A stretch of DNA of 64,000 nucleotides from Bacteroides faecium. GTDB lineage: Bacteria > Bacteroidota > Bacteroidia > Bacteroidales > Bacteroidaceae. How positions within the stretch are numbered: the first letter of the stretch is position 1; the number at the start of each line of letters is the position of its first letter. Both the position numbers and the translations under genes were made by a program. Where the stretch lies: assembly GCF_012113595.1 (NCBI RefSeq), contig NZ_CP050831.1, positions 4,278,001 to 4,342,000 of the forward strand. Direction: 5' to 3'. The notes under the pieces were generated by a model. The model saw only the letters and a program-made list of their open reading frames with translations. It was not told where the DNA came from and searched no databases. Positions 35,267 to 44,994 of the stretch are shown one piece after another.

Positions 35267-37684
35267 ATGAAAGAAAATTCGTACGACAATAATATGAGTG
35301 AACAGGATGAAGAGAAGGTGGACTATCGGGAACTTCTTTTTCGATATATCATCCACTGGCCTTGGTTTGTCGCTTCTATTATGCTATGTTTGATTGTAGC
35401 CTGGGTGTATTTACATTTTCAGACTCCCGTTTATCAGGTTTCCGCTTCCATCATGATTAAGGATGATAAGAAGAGTGGCGGTTCTACCGATTTGGAAAAC
35501 TTGGGAATAGGCGGAGTAATTACTTCTACACAGAGTATTGATAATGAAATAGAAGTCTTACGCTCAAAAACGATATTGAAAGAAGTCGTTAATAATCTGG
35601 AGCTTTATATTACTTATAATGACGAGGATGAATTTCCGAAAAAAGAGATGTATAAGACGTCTCCGGTTATAGTAAACCTGACAGCTCAAGAAGCGGACAA
35701 ACTGCCGGACGCGGCTTTGATTGACATGAAAATTTCTCCTGAAGGCGGTTTGAATGTAAATCTAAAAGTTGGTTTGAATGAGTATAATCAGCATTTCGAT
35801 AGACTGCCTGCCGTGTTACCTACGGATGCGGGGACGTTTGGGTTTGCGTTGAAAGACTCATTGACAAATGGTAAAATAGAGGGGCAGAAGGGGGAACGGC
35901 ATATTAGTGCTGTAGTCAGTCAGCCATTCGGAGTGGCAAAGGGATATCAGGGGGCATTAAATATAGCTCCGACTTCTAAGGCAACTTCTGTAGCTGTAGT
36001 CTCATTAATGAATACGAATATACAGCGTGCTCAGGACTTCATTAACAAATTGATGGAGATGTATAACCGGAATACGAACAATGACAAGAATGAAGTGGCG
36101 GAAAAGACCAGGGAGTTTATCAATGAACGTATCAAGATTATTGATGAAGAACTGGGAAGTACAGAGGACAAACTGGAAGCGTTTAAAAGAAATGCGGGAT
36201 TGACGGATATTAGCAGCGACGCCCAACTGGCTGTATCGGGAAATGCGGAATATGAGAAAAAACGTGTGGAAAACGGTACTCAGATAAATTTGGTCCGCGA
36301 CCTAACCAAATACATAAATAATCCCTCAAATGAGTATGAGGTATTACCTGGTAATATCGGTTTGGAGGATAATGGACTGACCACTCAGATAGAACGTTAT
36401 AATGAGTTGGTGACTGAGCGCAAACGTTTGCTTCGTACTTCTACGGAAAGTAATCCGATGATTGTAAATTTGGATACGAGCATTCGTGCTATGAAGGCAA
36501 ATGTACAAGCTGCTATTAATGGTACATTACAGGGATTGCTGATTATGAAAGCTGATTTGGACCGTGAAGCCGGCCGCTTTTCCCGCCGTATCAGTGATGC
36601 TCCGGGACAAGAACGCCAGTATGTAAGTATTGCACGTCAGCAGGAAATCAAAGCAGGGCTTTATCTGATGCTTTTACAAAAGCGTGAAGAGAATGCCATT
36701 ACTTTGGCTGCTACTGCGAATAATGCAAAGATTATTGATGAACCGGTAGCTTCAGGTGGTCCCCTTTCTCCTAAACCTAAAATGATTTATATGATTGCTT
36801 TGGTGGTTGGAGTAGGTCTGCCCGTTGGTATCATTTTCTTGATTGGCTTGACCAAACTTAAAATAGAAGGTCGTGGCGATATTGAGAAATTGACTCGTCT
36901 ACCCATTGTGGGTGATGTGCCATTGACGACAGATAAAACCGGTTCTATAGCTGTATTTGAGAATCAAAACACATTAATGAGTGAGACTTTCCGTAATATC
37001 CGTACCAATCTTCAGTTCATGCTTGAGAAAGAGCAAAAAGTGATTTTGGTAACTTCAACAATCAGTGGTGAAGGTAAATCATTCATTTCTGCCAATCTTG
37101 CTATCAGTCTATCTTTATTGGGAAAGAAAGTGGTGATTGTTGGGCTTGATATCCGTAAACCTGGTTTGAATAAGGTCTTTAATATATCTCGAAAGGAGCA
37201 GGGAATTACTCAATATCTTTCTGATCCTGAAAAGAATCTAATGGATTTTGTCCAGCCTTCGGATATAAGTAAGAGCCTGTATATTATTCCCGGTGGAACA
37301 GTACCGCCTAATCCGACCGAGCTACTTGCACGTGACGGACTGGAGAAAGCGGTTGCTATATTGAGAAAAGAATTTGATTATGTGATTTTAGATACCGCTC
37401 CCGTTGGTATGGTAACAGATACTTTATTAATAGGTCGTGTAGCTGACTTGTCTGTATATGTCTGCCGTGCGGACTATACACGGAAAGCCGAGTTTACTTT
37501 GGTAAATGAATTTGCGTCTGCTAATAAACTCCCGAACCTTTGTACTGTAATCAATGGTCTTGATCTTCAGAAGAAAAAATATGGTTATTACTATGGTTAT
37601 GGTAAATATGGCAAGTATTATGGTTATGGCAAGCGTTATGGTTACGGTTATGGCTATGGAGAGAATAAAGTAACGGGAGAATAA
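35267..37684 (+). CDS. wzc: Wzc-like polysaccharide copolymerase and BY-kinase
   Basis: Inner membrane protein of 805 residues that controls capsule chain length and export. It has an N-terminal Wzz domain with a membrane segment (FVASIMLCLIVAWVYL), a long periplasmic coiled-coil part, a GNVR-like region, a second membrane segment (MIYMIALVVGVGLPVGIIFLI) and a cytoplasmic tyrosine kinase with Walker A STISGEGKS (Lys604), Walker A' (VIVGLDIRKPG) and FDYVILDTAP. The C-terminal tail holds 13 tyrosines in a Gly/Tyr/Lys-rich stretch, the autophosphorylation cluster. Confidence 0.96.
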   Translation: MKENSYDNNMSEQDEEKVDYRELLFRYIIHWPWFVASIMLCLIVAWVYLHFQTPVYQVSASIMIKDDKKSGGSTDLENLGIGGVITSTQSIDNEIEVLRSKTILKEVVNNLELYITYNDEDEFPKKEMYKTSPVIVNLTAQEADKLPDAALIDMKISPEGGLNVNLKVGLNEYNQHFDRLPAVLPTDAGTFGFALKDSLTNGKIEGQKGERHISAVVSQPFGVAKGYQGALNIAPTSKATSVAVVSLMNTNIQRAQDFINKLMEMYNRNTNNDKNEVAEKTREFINERIKIIDEELGSTEDKLEAFKRNAGLTDISSDAQLAVSGNAEYEKKRVENGTQINLVRDLTKYINNPSNEYEVLPGNIGLEDNGLTTQIERYNELVTERKRLLRTSTESNPMIVNLDTSIRAMKANVQAAINGTLQGLLIMKADLDREAGRFSRRISDAPGQERQYVSIARQQEIKAGLYLMLLQKREENAITLAATANNAKIIDEPVASGGPLSPKPKMIYMIALVVGVGLPVGIIFLIGLTKLKIEGRGDIEKLTRLPIVGDVPLTTDKTGSIAVFENQNTLMSETFRNIRTNLQFMLEKEQKVILVTSTISGEGKSFISANLAISLSLLGKKVVIVGLDIRKPGLNKVFNISRKEQGITQYLSDPEKNLMDFVQPSDISKSLYIIPGGTVPPNPTELLARDGLEKAVAILRKEFDYVILDTAPVGMVTDTLLIGRVADLSVYVCRADYTRKAEFTLVNEFASANKLPNLCTVINGLDLQKKKYGYYYGYGKYGKYYGYGKRYGYGYGYGENKVTGE

Positions 37685-37720
37685 ATATCTAAAAAGGTAA
37701 GAACTTTACAATAACAATAT

Positions 37721-37900
37721 GTGAATATAGCAATTGTAGACACAGGCTATGTAGACTTGGTATCTAGCACTTGTTTTGCCGAAATGGATGCCACTGTAAC
37801 TTGCGTGGATGTAGCTGCAAATAAAATCAATAAACTGAAAGCAGGTGAAATGCCTATTTCTGAACAGGGGCTGGCAGAATTGGTGAAGCGTAATGTATAG
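37721..37900 (+). pseudogene. UDP-glucose 6-dehydrogenase fragment (N-terminal 59 codons)
   Basis: The GTG-started reading frame VNIAIVDTGYVDLVSSTCFAE, followed by VTCVDVAANKINKLKAGE and GLAELVKRNV, is the start of a UDP-glucose dehydrogenase cut by a TAG. The NAD-binding glycines of the usual GTGYVGLVSGTCFAEMG are replaced by Asp, Asp, Ser and Asp, each explainable by a G-to-A change. It cannot be functional. From 37922 to 38017 an open frame (SVFDVLAYMIVPFGGERLYE) with no start looks like the 3' end of another lost gene; its TGA overlaps the wzx ATG. Confidence 0.8.
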
Positions 37901-38016
37901 AGTAAATTAAAATAAAAAATAAGTGTCTTCGATGTATTAGCCTATATGATTGTACCGTTTGGTGGCGAGCGATTATATGAATTAAATAAAGATAGACGCT
38001 TTACCCTATTGATGTG

Positions 38017-39576
38017 ATGGCAGATAGAACACAAAAAAGTATAAAGAATGCACAAATTTCCATGTTTTATTATTTTGTGCAGCTAATACTAGGCTTTTGG
38101 TCGAGAAAAGTCTTTTTTGAATATTTAGGGAGTGAGATTTTAGGACTTGATACAACGGCAACTAATTTACTTAGTTTCTTGAATCTTGCCGAAATGGGCA
38201 TTAGCACTGCTGTTGGATTTTTCTTATATAAACCACTGTATGACAATGATACAAAAACTGTCACTGAGATCGTAGCATTAGAGGGATGGGTATATCGTCG
38301 CATTGCTTATGTTATAATATGTGCGGCAGCTGTTTTAATGGGATTTTTTCCATTGATATTTGCTAAATCTACTATCCCTTTGTGGTGTGTATATGCTACA
38401 TTTTTAGTGATGTTATTTGGTTCTATGCTCGGATATTTTATCAACTATAAAATGATAGTATTAGGTGCAGATCAAAAAACATATAAAGTTACAATTGTGA
38501 CGCAGGGAGCTGGTGCCTTTTTAAAAATATTACTTATATTATTATTGCCAATAGTATCATCCCCTTTTGTCTTTTATCTTTTAACCAATACGGTGGGGTA
38601 TCTATTTGGATGTGTTTGGCTGAACAAGGTACTGAAGAAAGAATATCCGTGGCTTTCGGTAAAGGGGTATGATGGAAAAAGTCTTCTTCATAAATATCCG
38701 GATGTAATGAAGAAAACAAAACAAGTATTTATTCATCGAATTTCAGAAACGATATTAAATCAGGCTGCTCCATTGATAATGTACGCATATACTTCTTTTA
38801 CAATAATTGCATACTATGGTAATTATATATTGGTAATAACTAAAATGTCACAATTGTTGAGCACTGTATTTGGAAGTACTGGGGCAGCAATTGGAAATCT
38901 TATCGCAAGTGGTGATAAGGAACGCATTAAAAAGGTTTTTTGGGAATTGTTTGATTCTAGACTATTTATTTCATTTACGGCTCTTTTTTGCATTTATTAC
39001 TTGATAGAGCCTTTCATTAGGGTATGGTTGGGAGATGATTATCTTTTAAGTAAGGAATTGTTGATTATCATGTTGGTTTCCTTCTCCATTGTAGCAAATA
39101 GGACTACGATAGATTCTTTTATTTGTGGGAGTGGCTTATTTCATGATATTTGGGCTCCGATTACAGAATCTATTATTAATTTAATTGCATCGGTGACTTT
39201 AGGGTATTATTGGGGAATAGAAGGCGTTCTATTAGGAGGTATAATCAGTCAATCGATTTTTATCGGGGTTTGGAAGCCTTATTTTCTTTTTACAGAGGGG
39301 ATAAAAGAATCTTCTTTAAACTATTTCATTCCCTTTTTAGGGCGTTGCGCAATCATTGGAATATGTTTTCTAGTATTATATTTCGCTACTTCTTTTATAG
39401 ACTTTGAATCCATAGATTCGTATGAAAAGTTGATACAATGTGGCTTGACTGTCTTTTTAGAGGTTGTAATAACAGTATTCACTATGTTTTATATCTTCAC
39501 ATCAGGAATGAAATTTTTTGTAAGTAGAATGTATGCTTTGTTTATGGCCAAACTGAACGAATTCAGAAAGAGATAA
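38017..39576 (+). CDS. wzx: Polysaccharide flippase (Wzx-like)
   Basis: It has 519 residues and about 12-14 hydrophobic segments (for example MFYYFVQLILGFWSRKVF, YVIICAAAVLMGFFPLIF, LFCIYYLIEPFIRVWLG). Overall it fits the MATE/PST superfamily of lipid-linked oligosaccharide flippases. The start chosen is the ATG at 38017; a GTG lies one codon upstream. It would move the finished repeat unit to the periplasmic side for Wzy. GC content drops from here on, as is usual for capsule-specific genes. Confidence 0.9.
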   Translation: MADRTQKSIKNAQISMFYYFVQLILGFWSRKVFFEYLGSEILGLDTTATNLLSFLNLAEMGISTAVGFFLYKPLYDNDTKTVTEIVALEGWVYRRIAYVIICAAAVLMGFFPLIFAKSTIPLWCVYATFLVMLFGSMLGYFINYKMIVLGADQKTYKVTIVTQGAGAFLKILLILLLPIVSSPFVFYLLTNTVGYLFGCVWLNKVLKKEYPWLSVKGYDGKSLLHKYPDVMKKTKQVFIHRISETILNQAAPLIMYAYTSFTIIAYYGNYILVITKMSQLLSTVFGSTGAAIGNLIASGDKERIKKVFWELFDSRLFISFTALFCIYYLIEPFIRVWLGDDYLLSKELLIIMLVSFSIVANRTTIDSFICGSGLFHDIWAPITESIINLIASVTLGYYWGIEGVLLGGIISQSIFIGVWKPYFLFTEGIKESSLNYFIPFLGRCAIIGICFLVLYFATSFIDFESIDSYEKLIQCGLTVFLEVVITVFTMFYIFTSGMKFFVSRMYALFMAKLNEFRKR

Positions 39577-39578
39577 TT

Positions 39579-40796
39579 ATGGCAGGTCAACTATCTATTA
39601 TTGTTCCAGTTTACGCGGCGGAAGTTTTTTTGCTCGATCGCATTGAAAGTCTAATAAAACAAACTGTAACAGATTTTGAAATTATCCTTGTAGATGATGG
39701 CTCTCCTGATAAAAGTGGTTTTATTTGTGATGAATATGCTGTGCGTTATTCAATGCTAACGGTAAATATCCTAGTATCCAAGTAATTCACAAAAAAAATG
39801 AAGAGGTTAATATTGCTCGTAATGTAGGTATTGAAAAAGCACAAACTGAGTATATCGCTTTTGTTGATTCGGATGATTGGGGTGCACCTGATTGTGTAGA
39901 GACCATTCTTCATGAAGTTACAGATTTTGACTTACTTTTCTTTTCCAATAATTGCTGGTTTAATGATTGTTCCTCTGTCGTGAGTGTCACTCATGTCAAT
40001 ATCGTGTTTTCGAATGGTCTTGAGGTTAGTCACCATAACTTGAACTATCAGTCCTTATGTGGTATAATAGAGAAGCTGGAAGTTCTATGTTAGCCATCAC
40101 CGGTAGTATGAATATCTGGTTCATCTCCAATATAAACGATATGCATATGAGGCGTCGTCACCTGATAGATATTGTAAAGGATCGTTTCCCAAATCCTTAT
40201 AATGGAGATATGTTCGCTTTCATGTCCAAGAATAGGCAATTGATGAAATTGGTCAGATATGAAAACCGTATATATGCTTTATGAACTGGAGTATGAATGT
40301 GGTTACAAGTTTATGCATCCTGTATATGAAGATGGTTGTGTCACTCATTTCCCACTCGACTTCAAGTATTTAGTGGCATTACTTAAATATTCTGAAACGG
40401 ATCTTGATGGGATGATAATGGGTATCCATTATCTCCATGCCTTGGACAAGGAGTCTTATTCTCCGCTGAAAACTTCGATGAAGTCTTCTGAGGAGTGCAA
40501 TGTAGCTTTTGAGAAACATAATGAATCCTTGTAGTCTCAGGTGATCCGTCTTCAAGAAATAATTTATAACCTGACAGATAAGATCCGCAGCTTGCGTGAA
40601 GAAGTCTCTAAGCAGTCTTGGTTCCTATATCGTGATGGAAACAGCCAAAGTGATACACTTGAAAATCATTTTGGATGGTTCCCCTTCCGGGGTGAAATTT
40701 ATCGGTTATAAGATGAAATATTTTACAAACACAGAAGATGTACTAAATAGAGAGCGAAAGAAATCTACTGAGTATATTGCTTCAAATCTACTTTAA
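39579..40796 (+). pseudogene. GT2 glycosyltransferase, broken by several frameshifts
   Basis: The first 60 codons (MAGQLSIIVPVYAAEVFLLD, FEIILVDDGSPDKSG) are the start of a GT2 enzyme, then the frame is lost near 39760. The continuation (EEVNIARNVGIEKAQTEYIAFVDSDDW) lies in another frame, and later parts (NRQLMKLVRYENRIY, YELEYECGYKFMHPVYEDG, MKKSLSSLGSYIVMETAK) occupy still other frames up to the next gene. At least three lesions are needed. It begins 2 nt after wzx, as an intact gene would. Confidence 0.8.
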
Positions 40797-40798
40797 TC

Positions 40799-41722
40799 AT
40801 GATATCAATAATTGTACCAATTTATAAAGCGGAGAAATTTCTTTCTCGTTGTATTGAGAGCATCATTAAGCAGACCTATAAAGATTGGGAATTGTTGTTA
40901 ATAGATGATGGATCTCCTGATAACTCTGGCACCATCTGTGACGAGTATGCATTAAAGGAACCAAGAATTAAGGTTTTTCACAAGGAAAATGGAGGTGTCA
41001 GTTCTGCTCGAAATTTTGGAATAGAAAAAGCTATTGGAGAATGGGTCAGTTTTGTCGATGCTGACGATTATATCAGTGCAAATTATTGTGAAGCAACTAT
41101 AGGTAGAGACGTTGATATTATTGTAGTTGATAAGTATATACACACAGGAAGTGGAGCTGATGTTATGAATGAGCCTATTCAGTCTGTTTGTGCATCGTGT
41201 CCATCCGAATATGAAAAGGTACTGAAAGAGAACCTAGCTAAGGGTCTGTTTAAGACTCCTTGGGGAAAATTCATTCGGAGAAAAGCATTAGGAAATATTC
41301 GATTCATTGAAGGACAAAAGATTGGAGAAGATACCGTTTTTGTGCTCGAATTATTTTCTCAGTGCTGTTCTCTTGAGGTTCGCAATGGATACTTCTATTA
41401 TTGGCAGAAAGGTGAAATTGATGACCAGAAGAAGTATTCTCTTAATGTCAATGATGCATTATTGTTTAGTAAAAGGATTTTTGAGAATTACCAAAAACTT
41501 AATGTTAGTAGTTCTGATTTTGAAACTTTAATGTTGTCATACTTTTTAAGTCTTTTAGCTCCATTAACCCCACAAGTTGCGAGGTTATGGTTTGGAGATA
41601 CAATCATACAGAAGTATAGCGAGAAGAACTTTCAACATCTCTCAAAATGGTATAATGGATGGAAAAATAATCCTTATTCTATGTATCTCAAAGTCAAAAT
41701 CCAGAAATTTACGAAGTTGTAA
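40799..41722 (+). CDS. GT2 family glycosyltransferase
   Basis: It adds a sugar to the lipid-linked repeat unit at the cytoplasmic face. It has 307 residues with the GT-A fold: ISIIVPIYKAEKFL, LLLIDDGSPDNSG, the acceptor-site segment GVSSARNFGIEKA and the metal-binding VDADDYI. Its start resembles that of the broken GT2 gene just upstream, suggesting duplication. Donor and acceptor sugars are unknown. Confidence 0.9.
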   Translation: MISIIVPIYKAEKFLSRCIESIIKQTYKDWELLLIDDGSPDNSGTICDEYALKEPRIKVFHKENGGVSSARNFGIEKAIGEWVSFVDADDYISANYCEATIGRDVDIIVVDKYIHTGSGADVMNEPIQSVCASCPSEYEKVLKENLAKGLFKTPWGKFIRRKALGNIRFIEGQKIGEDTVFVLELFSQCCSLEVRNGYFYYWQKGEIDDQKKYSLNVNDALLFSKRIFENYQKLNVSSSDFETLMLSYFLSLLAPLTPQVARLWFGDTIIQKYSEKNFQHLSKWYNGWKNNPYSMYLKVKIQKFTKL

Positions 41723-41740
41723 TTATATTCAATCAGAGAC

Positions 41741-42115
41741 ATGATATTTTGTTGTATTAGAAGTGTGATAGAGAGGGGGAAAAGGCTTATTTTGAGACTG
41801 CTTTCAGGAAATAAATGTGTTGATGTAACTCGTCCTTTGCTTGTAGAAATTGGGGATAATTGTACAATACTTGAAAATTTCCTTCTACTGACGCACGATA
41901 ACATCACATATGAGAAGCATGGAAAGCGCCCTACGGTTGAGCAGATGTATGAAGAGTTTTCGCTTTGGATGGAGGGAGATGAAGATGATCATCGTTTGAA
42001 GTTCTCTGTGGCTCAACAGACTGCAGGATATCATGATATATGGAAAAAGGAGCACAAAGCCCCATTCAAGAGCTTCGATGAATTTGTAGATAAGGCATTA
42101 GAAGATTTATTATAA
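41741..42115 (+). pseudogene. Hexapeptide acyltransferase with internal deletion (probable remnant)
   Basis: This 124-codon frame joins the start of a left-handed beta-helix acyltransferase (RLILRLLSGNKCVDVTRPLL, VEIGDNCTILENFLLLTHD) to a tail (RPTVEQMYEEFSLWM, KKEHKAPFKSFDEFVDKALE) like the C-terminal extension I recall from longer Bacteroides acyltransferases. The hexapeptide coils and active-site region expected between them are missing, with the frame kept. It is unlikely to be an active enzyme. The stop abuts the next ATG. Confidence 0.6.
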
Positions 42116-43120
42116 ATGAACAATCTAAAACATTCTATCATAGTACCTGCTTACAATACAGGAGATGCTATACGCCAATGCATTGATAGTGTGCTTAAGC
42201 AGACATATACTAATTGGGAGCTTATCATTGTGGATGATGGCTCCAAAGACAACACTTCGGAAATCATCGAAGAGTATGCTAAGAGTGATAACCGCATCAA
42301 GGCCTTTCATATACCTAATGAAGGCGTTTCGAATGCGCGCAATGTCGGATTAGCTGAAGCTCAAGGAGAATATGTGATGTTTGTGGATAGTGACGATTGG
42401 ATTGAGCCGGATTATTTGCAACAAATAAGGAATTATATGGATGACGATGCTGATATGTATATTGTAGGCATCACTCAAGATCATGAGGGCAATAATGGTA
42501 ATATCTTTTATTCAGAGATTAAGGGGACTCCTGTGTATCGCCATATTTCATCTGCAAACCTTCATTCTGAAATAGGCTATTTGTTGAACACGATGAACAT
42601 GGAATCAAGTTGCTTGAAGAGCTATAGAGCTTCTTTCTTGCGGCAGCACAATGTGAAATTTTTGAAAGGAATGATTGTTTTCGAGGATTTTTATTTCGTG
42701 CTTCAGTGCCTTTGCCATCAGTCGAGTATTAGTTTAATTCCTTTTATTGGCTATCACTATCGTATGGGGTTGGATTACAATCCTGTTGTTAGAAGAGGGG
42801 TTAGAGATCTCTATCCTTCCATCAATAGCCTATTTAAAATGCTTGACCTTATGGATATGAGGCTTGGGCTTTCTGATTATTCTCATGAGCAGGTTATGCG
42901 CGTGATGGCAGCGAAGATTTCTGTAGTATTTGGTCAGTCCTTGCATGCTACGAAATGGACTGACCGTACAAAACCATTCAAACAAATTTTCAATGATGCT
43001 ATAACTAAGGCTTATATAAAGGAAATTCTTAACATTGCAGGCGGACGCTTTCGGCTTCAATATATACTAATGAGTAAAGGAATGTTCAACCTTGCTTATA
43101 TCGTATATAGATATCTATGA
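42116..43120 (+). CDS. GT2 family glycosyltransferase
   Basis: It has 334 residues. The GT-A signature is clear: HSIIVPAYNTGDAIRQCI, LIIVDDGSKDNTSEI, GVSNARNVGLAEAQGEYV and the DxD-type FVDSDDW. The C-terminal third, rich in His, Tyr and Arg, is typical of EpsJ/WcaA-like enzymes. It starts on the base after the preceding stop, so translation is probably coupled. Sugar specificity is unknown. Confidence 0.92.
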   Translation: MNNLKHSIIVPAYNTGDAIRQCIDSVLKQTYTNWELIIVDDGSKDNTSEIIEEYAKSDNRIKAFHIPNEGVSNARNVGLAEAQGEYVMFVDSDDWIEPDYLQQIRNYMDDDADMYIVGITQDHEGNNGNIFYSEIKGTPVYRHISSANLHSEIGYLLNTMNMESSCLKSYRASFLRQHNVKFLKGMIVFEDFYFVLQCLCHQSSISLIPFIGYHYRMGLDYNPVVRRGVRDLYPSINSLFKMLDLMDMRLGLSDYSHEQVMRVMAAKISVVFGQSLHATKWTDRTKPFKQIFNDAITKAYIKEILNIAGGRFRLQYILMSKGMFNLAYIVYRYL

Positions 43121-43162
43121 ATATCCTATTATACTTCATATCTCTGATAGTAAACTAAGACG

Positions 43163-44326
43163 ATGAATATACTCTTTTATTTCGAGAATCAGATAAATCC
43201 AATGTATGGTGGTACGGAACGTGTAGCCGATAATCTAGCTCATGCTTTACGTACACGTGGATACGGCATTTACTACTTATCAAGACGAAAAGTCGGTGGA
43301 GAGTATGATATCCCTTGTTATTTTTTGCCAGATGAAGTGGGTAATACAGGACGTAATATTGCATATATAAACGACTTGATTAACCAACATCAGATTGATA
43401 TTATTATCAACGAAGGGGGAAATACAGATGATATCTATTTATTTAGTAAAGAACATTTTACCAAAGTGAAGATTATTACTCATCTGCATTTTAATCCCTA
43501 TTTGCAATATAAATACTTTTATCGTTCACTACATCTTCCTTTCAAATTATTTAAGCCCGTGGAGGGTATGGTGAATCTGTTGAAATGGGTGAAGGCTCCT
43601 TTGAATAGATATAACCTCTTGAAATATACCCGACAGCGGTACTGTTATATGTACGAGCATTCTGATAGGGTTATTTTGTTAGCTCCTTCTTATGTGTCAG
43701 ACTATTTAGAAATAGCTGGAATTGAGGATAAAAGGCATGTTTGTAAGGCTATGCTAAATCCTAACACCTATAAGCAAACTGAAGATAGTCAAATTAAAGA
43801 GAATGTAGTGATATTTGTTGGTAGGCTTAATTTTGAACAGAAACGAGTGGATTATCTTCTAGATGTTTGGAAGTTAGTAACTCAACAAATTAAAAACTGG
43901 CGGTTAGAAATTGTAGGCGATGGACCTGACAAAGAAAGACTGCAGGAATATTGTAAAAAACATCAGATTTTAAATGTGAGTTTTGAAGGATTTAAAGATT
44001 CTTCGTCATATTATGCTAAAGCTAAAATTCTTACTCTCTCTTCTATACAAGAAGGAAGTCCTATGGTTATAATTGAGGCTATGCAACATGGTGTAGTGCC
44101 TATGCTTTACGGAACTTTCTCTGCATCAAAATTCCTAGTCCAAGAGGGTGAGACTGGTTATGTAATTCCTCCTTTCGATAAGCAACTTTATGCTTATAAG
44201 ATGGTGACTTTGATGAATAATGATACTCAGTGGGAGGGAATGAGTGAAACTTGTAAGGCAAACTCTAAACAGTATAATATAGACTTGATTACTGATGAGT
44301 GGGAAGAACTGCTAAAGACTATCTGA
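43163..44326 (+). CDS. GT4 family glycosyltransferase
   Basis: A GT-B enzyme of 387 residues. The N-terminal acceptor domain starts MNILFYFENQINPMYGGTERV. The donor-binding part has VIFVGRLNFEQKRVDYLLDVW, LEIVGDGPDKERLQEYC and the E-x7-E motif in SIQEGSPMVIIEAMQHG. It is a near relative of the protein encoded at 44991, with the same GG(T/V)ERV opening, suggesting a duplication within the locus. Confidence 0.92.
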   Translation: MNILFYFENQINPMYGGTERVADNLAHALRTRGYGIYYLSRRKVGGEYDIPCYFLPDEVGNTGRNIAYINDLINQHQIDIIINEGGNTDDIYLFSKEHFTKVKIITHLHFNPYLQYKYFYRSLHLPFKLFKPVEGMVNLLKWVKAPLNRYNLLKYTRQRYCYMYEHSDRVILLAPSYVSDYLEIAGIEDKRHVCKAMLNPNTYKQTEDSQIKENVVIFVGRLNFEQKRVDYLLDVWKLVTQQIKNWRLEIVGDGPDKERLQEYCKKHQILNVSFEGFKDSSSYYAKAKILTLSSIQEGSPMVIIEAMQHGVVPMLYGTFSASKFLVQEGETGYVIPPFDKQLYAYKMVTLMNNDTQWEGMSETCKANSKQYNIDLITDEWEELLKTI

Positions 44327-44328
44327 AT

Positions 44329-44994
44329 ATGGCACAAGTTCGAAAAGATTATATTGACATAGCGAAAGGGTTTACTATATTGTGGGTGGTATGGATGCAT
44401 ATGGAACTACCCAGCTATCTTTTTGCTTCGGTGCAGATGCCGGTGTTCTTCTTTTTGTCTGGAGCATTGTGGAGTGAAAAGAAGGAGTTAATGCCTCTAT
44501 TGCGTTCAAGATTGCGCACACTTTTAGTGCCTGCCGTATACTTTACTATATTGTCTTTCGTTTTGATAGGATGGAGAGATGATAAGGATTTTGCTTCGGC
44601 TTCTTTCTTGATGAAGTTGGACTTAGCACAAAAAGGGAGTATTACTTGGTTTTTAGTGGCACTATTCCTATTCAATATGATTCAATATGTGATAGATAAG
44701 TATCGACTAAAGTGGTACTATTTGGGATGGGCAATATTGGTTTACCCTATAGGCTCTTATTTTTATGCAAAGGGATATTATACGGTTGTTCCTTTGTTCC
44801 CTTTGGCCCACATCTTAGTTTTCCAAATCTATTTTGTTTTGGGTGTATACATAGGACGAAATACCTTAAATATGATAGAATATCCATTAATAAATGGGAG
44901 GAATTTAGTAATATTTAGTATTATAACCATTGTACTGGTCCATCTGATTCCTTGGCAAACTGGATTTCTTAAACACATCTCTTTCTTTGTATGA
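44329..44994 (+). CDS. Acyltransferase-3 family membrane protein, C-terminally short
   Basis: Members O-acetylate capsule sugars in the inner membrane. The ATG at 44329 (MAQVRKDYIDIAKGFTILWV) gives 221 residues, against about 330 for the family. WMHMELP with the conserved His and PVFFFLSGALW are present, but the last three or four membrane segments are absent, and the frame ends HISFFV at the overlapping start of the next gene. It is probably a truncated gene; residual activity cannot be excluded. Confidence 0.75.
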   Translation: MAQVRKDYIDIAKGFTILWVVWMHMELPSYLFASVQMPVFFFLSGALWSEKKELMPLLRSRLRTLLVPAVYFTILSFVLIGWRDDKDFASASFLMKLDLAQKGSITWFLVALFLFNMIQYVIDKYRLKWYYLGWAILVYPIGSYFYAKGYYTVVPLFPLAHILVFQIYFVLGVYIGRNTLNMIEYPLINGRNLVIFSIITIVLVHLIPWQTGFLKHISFFV

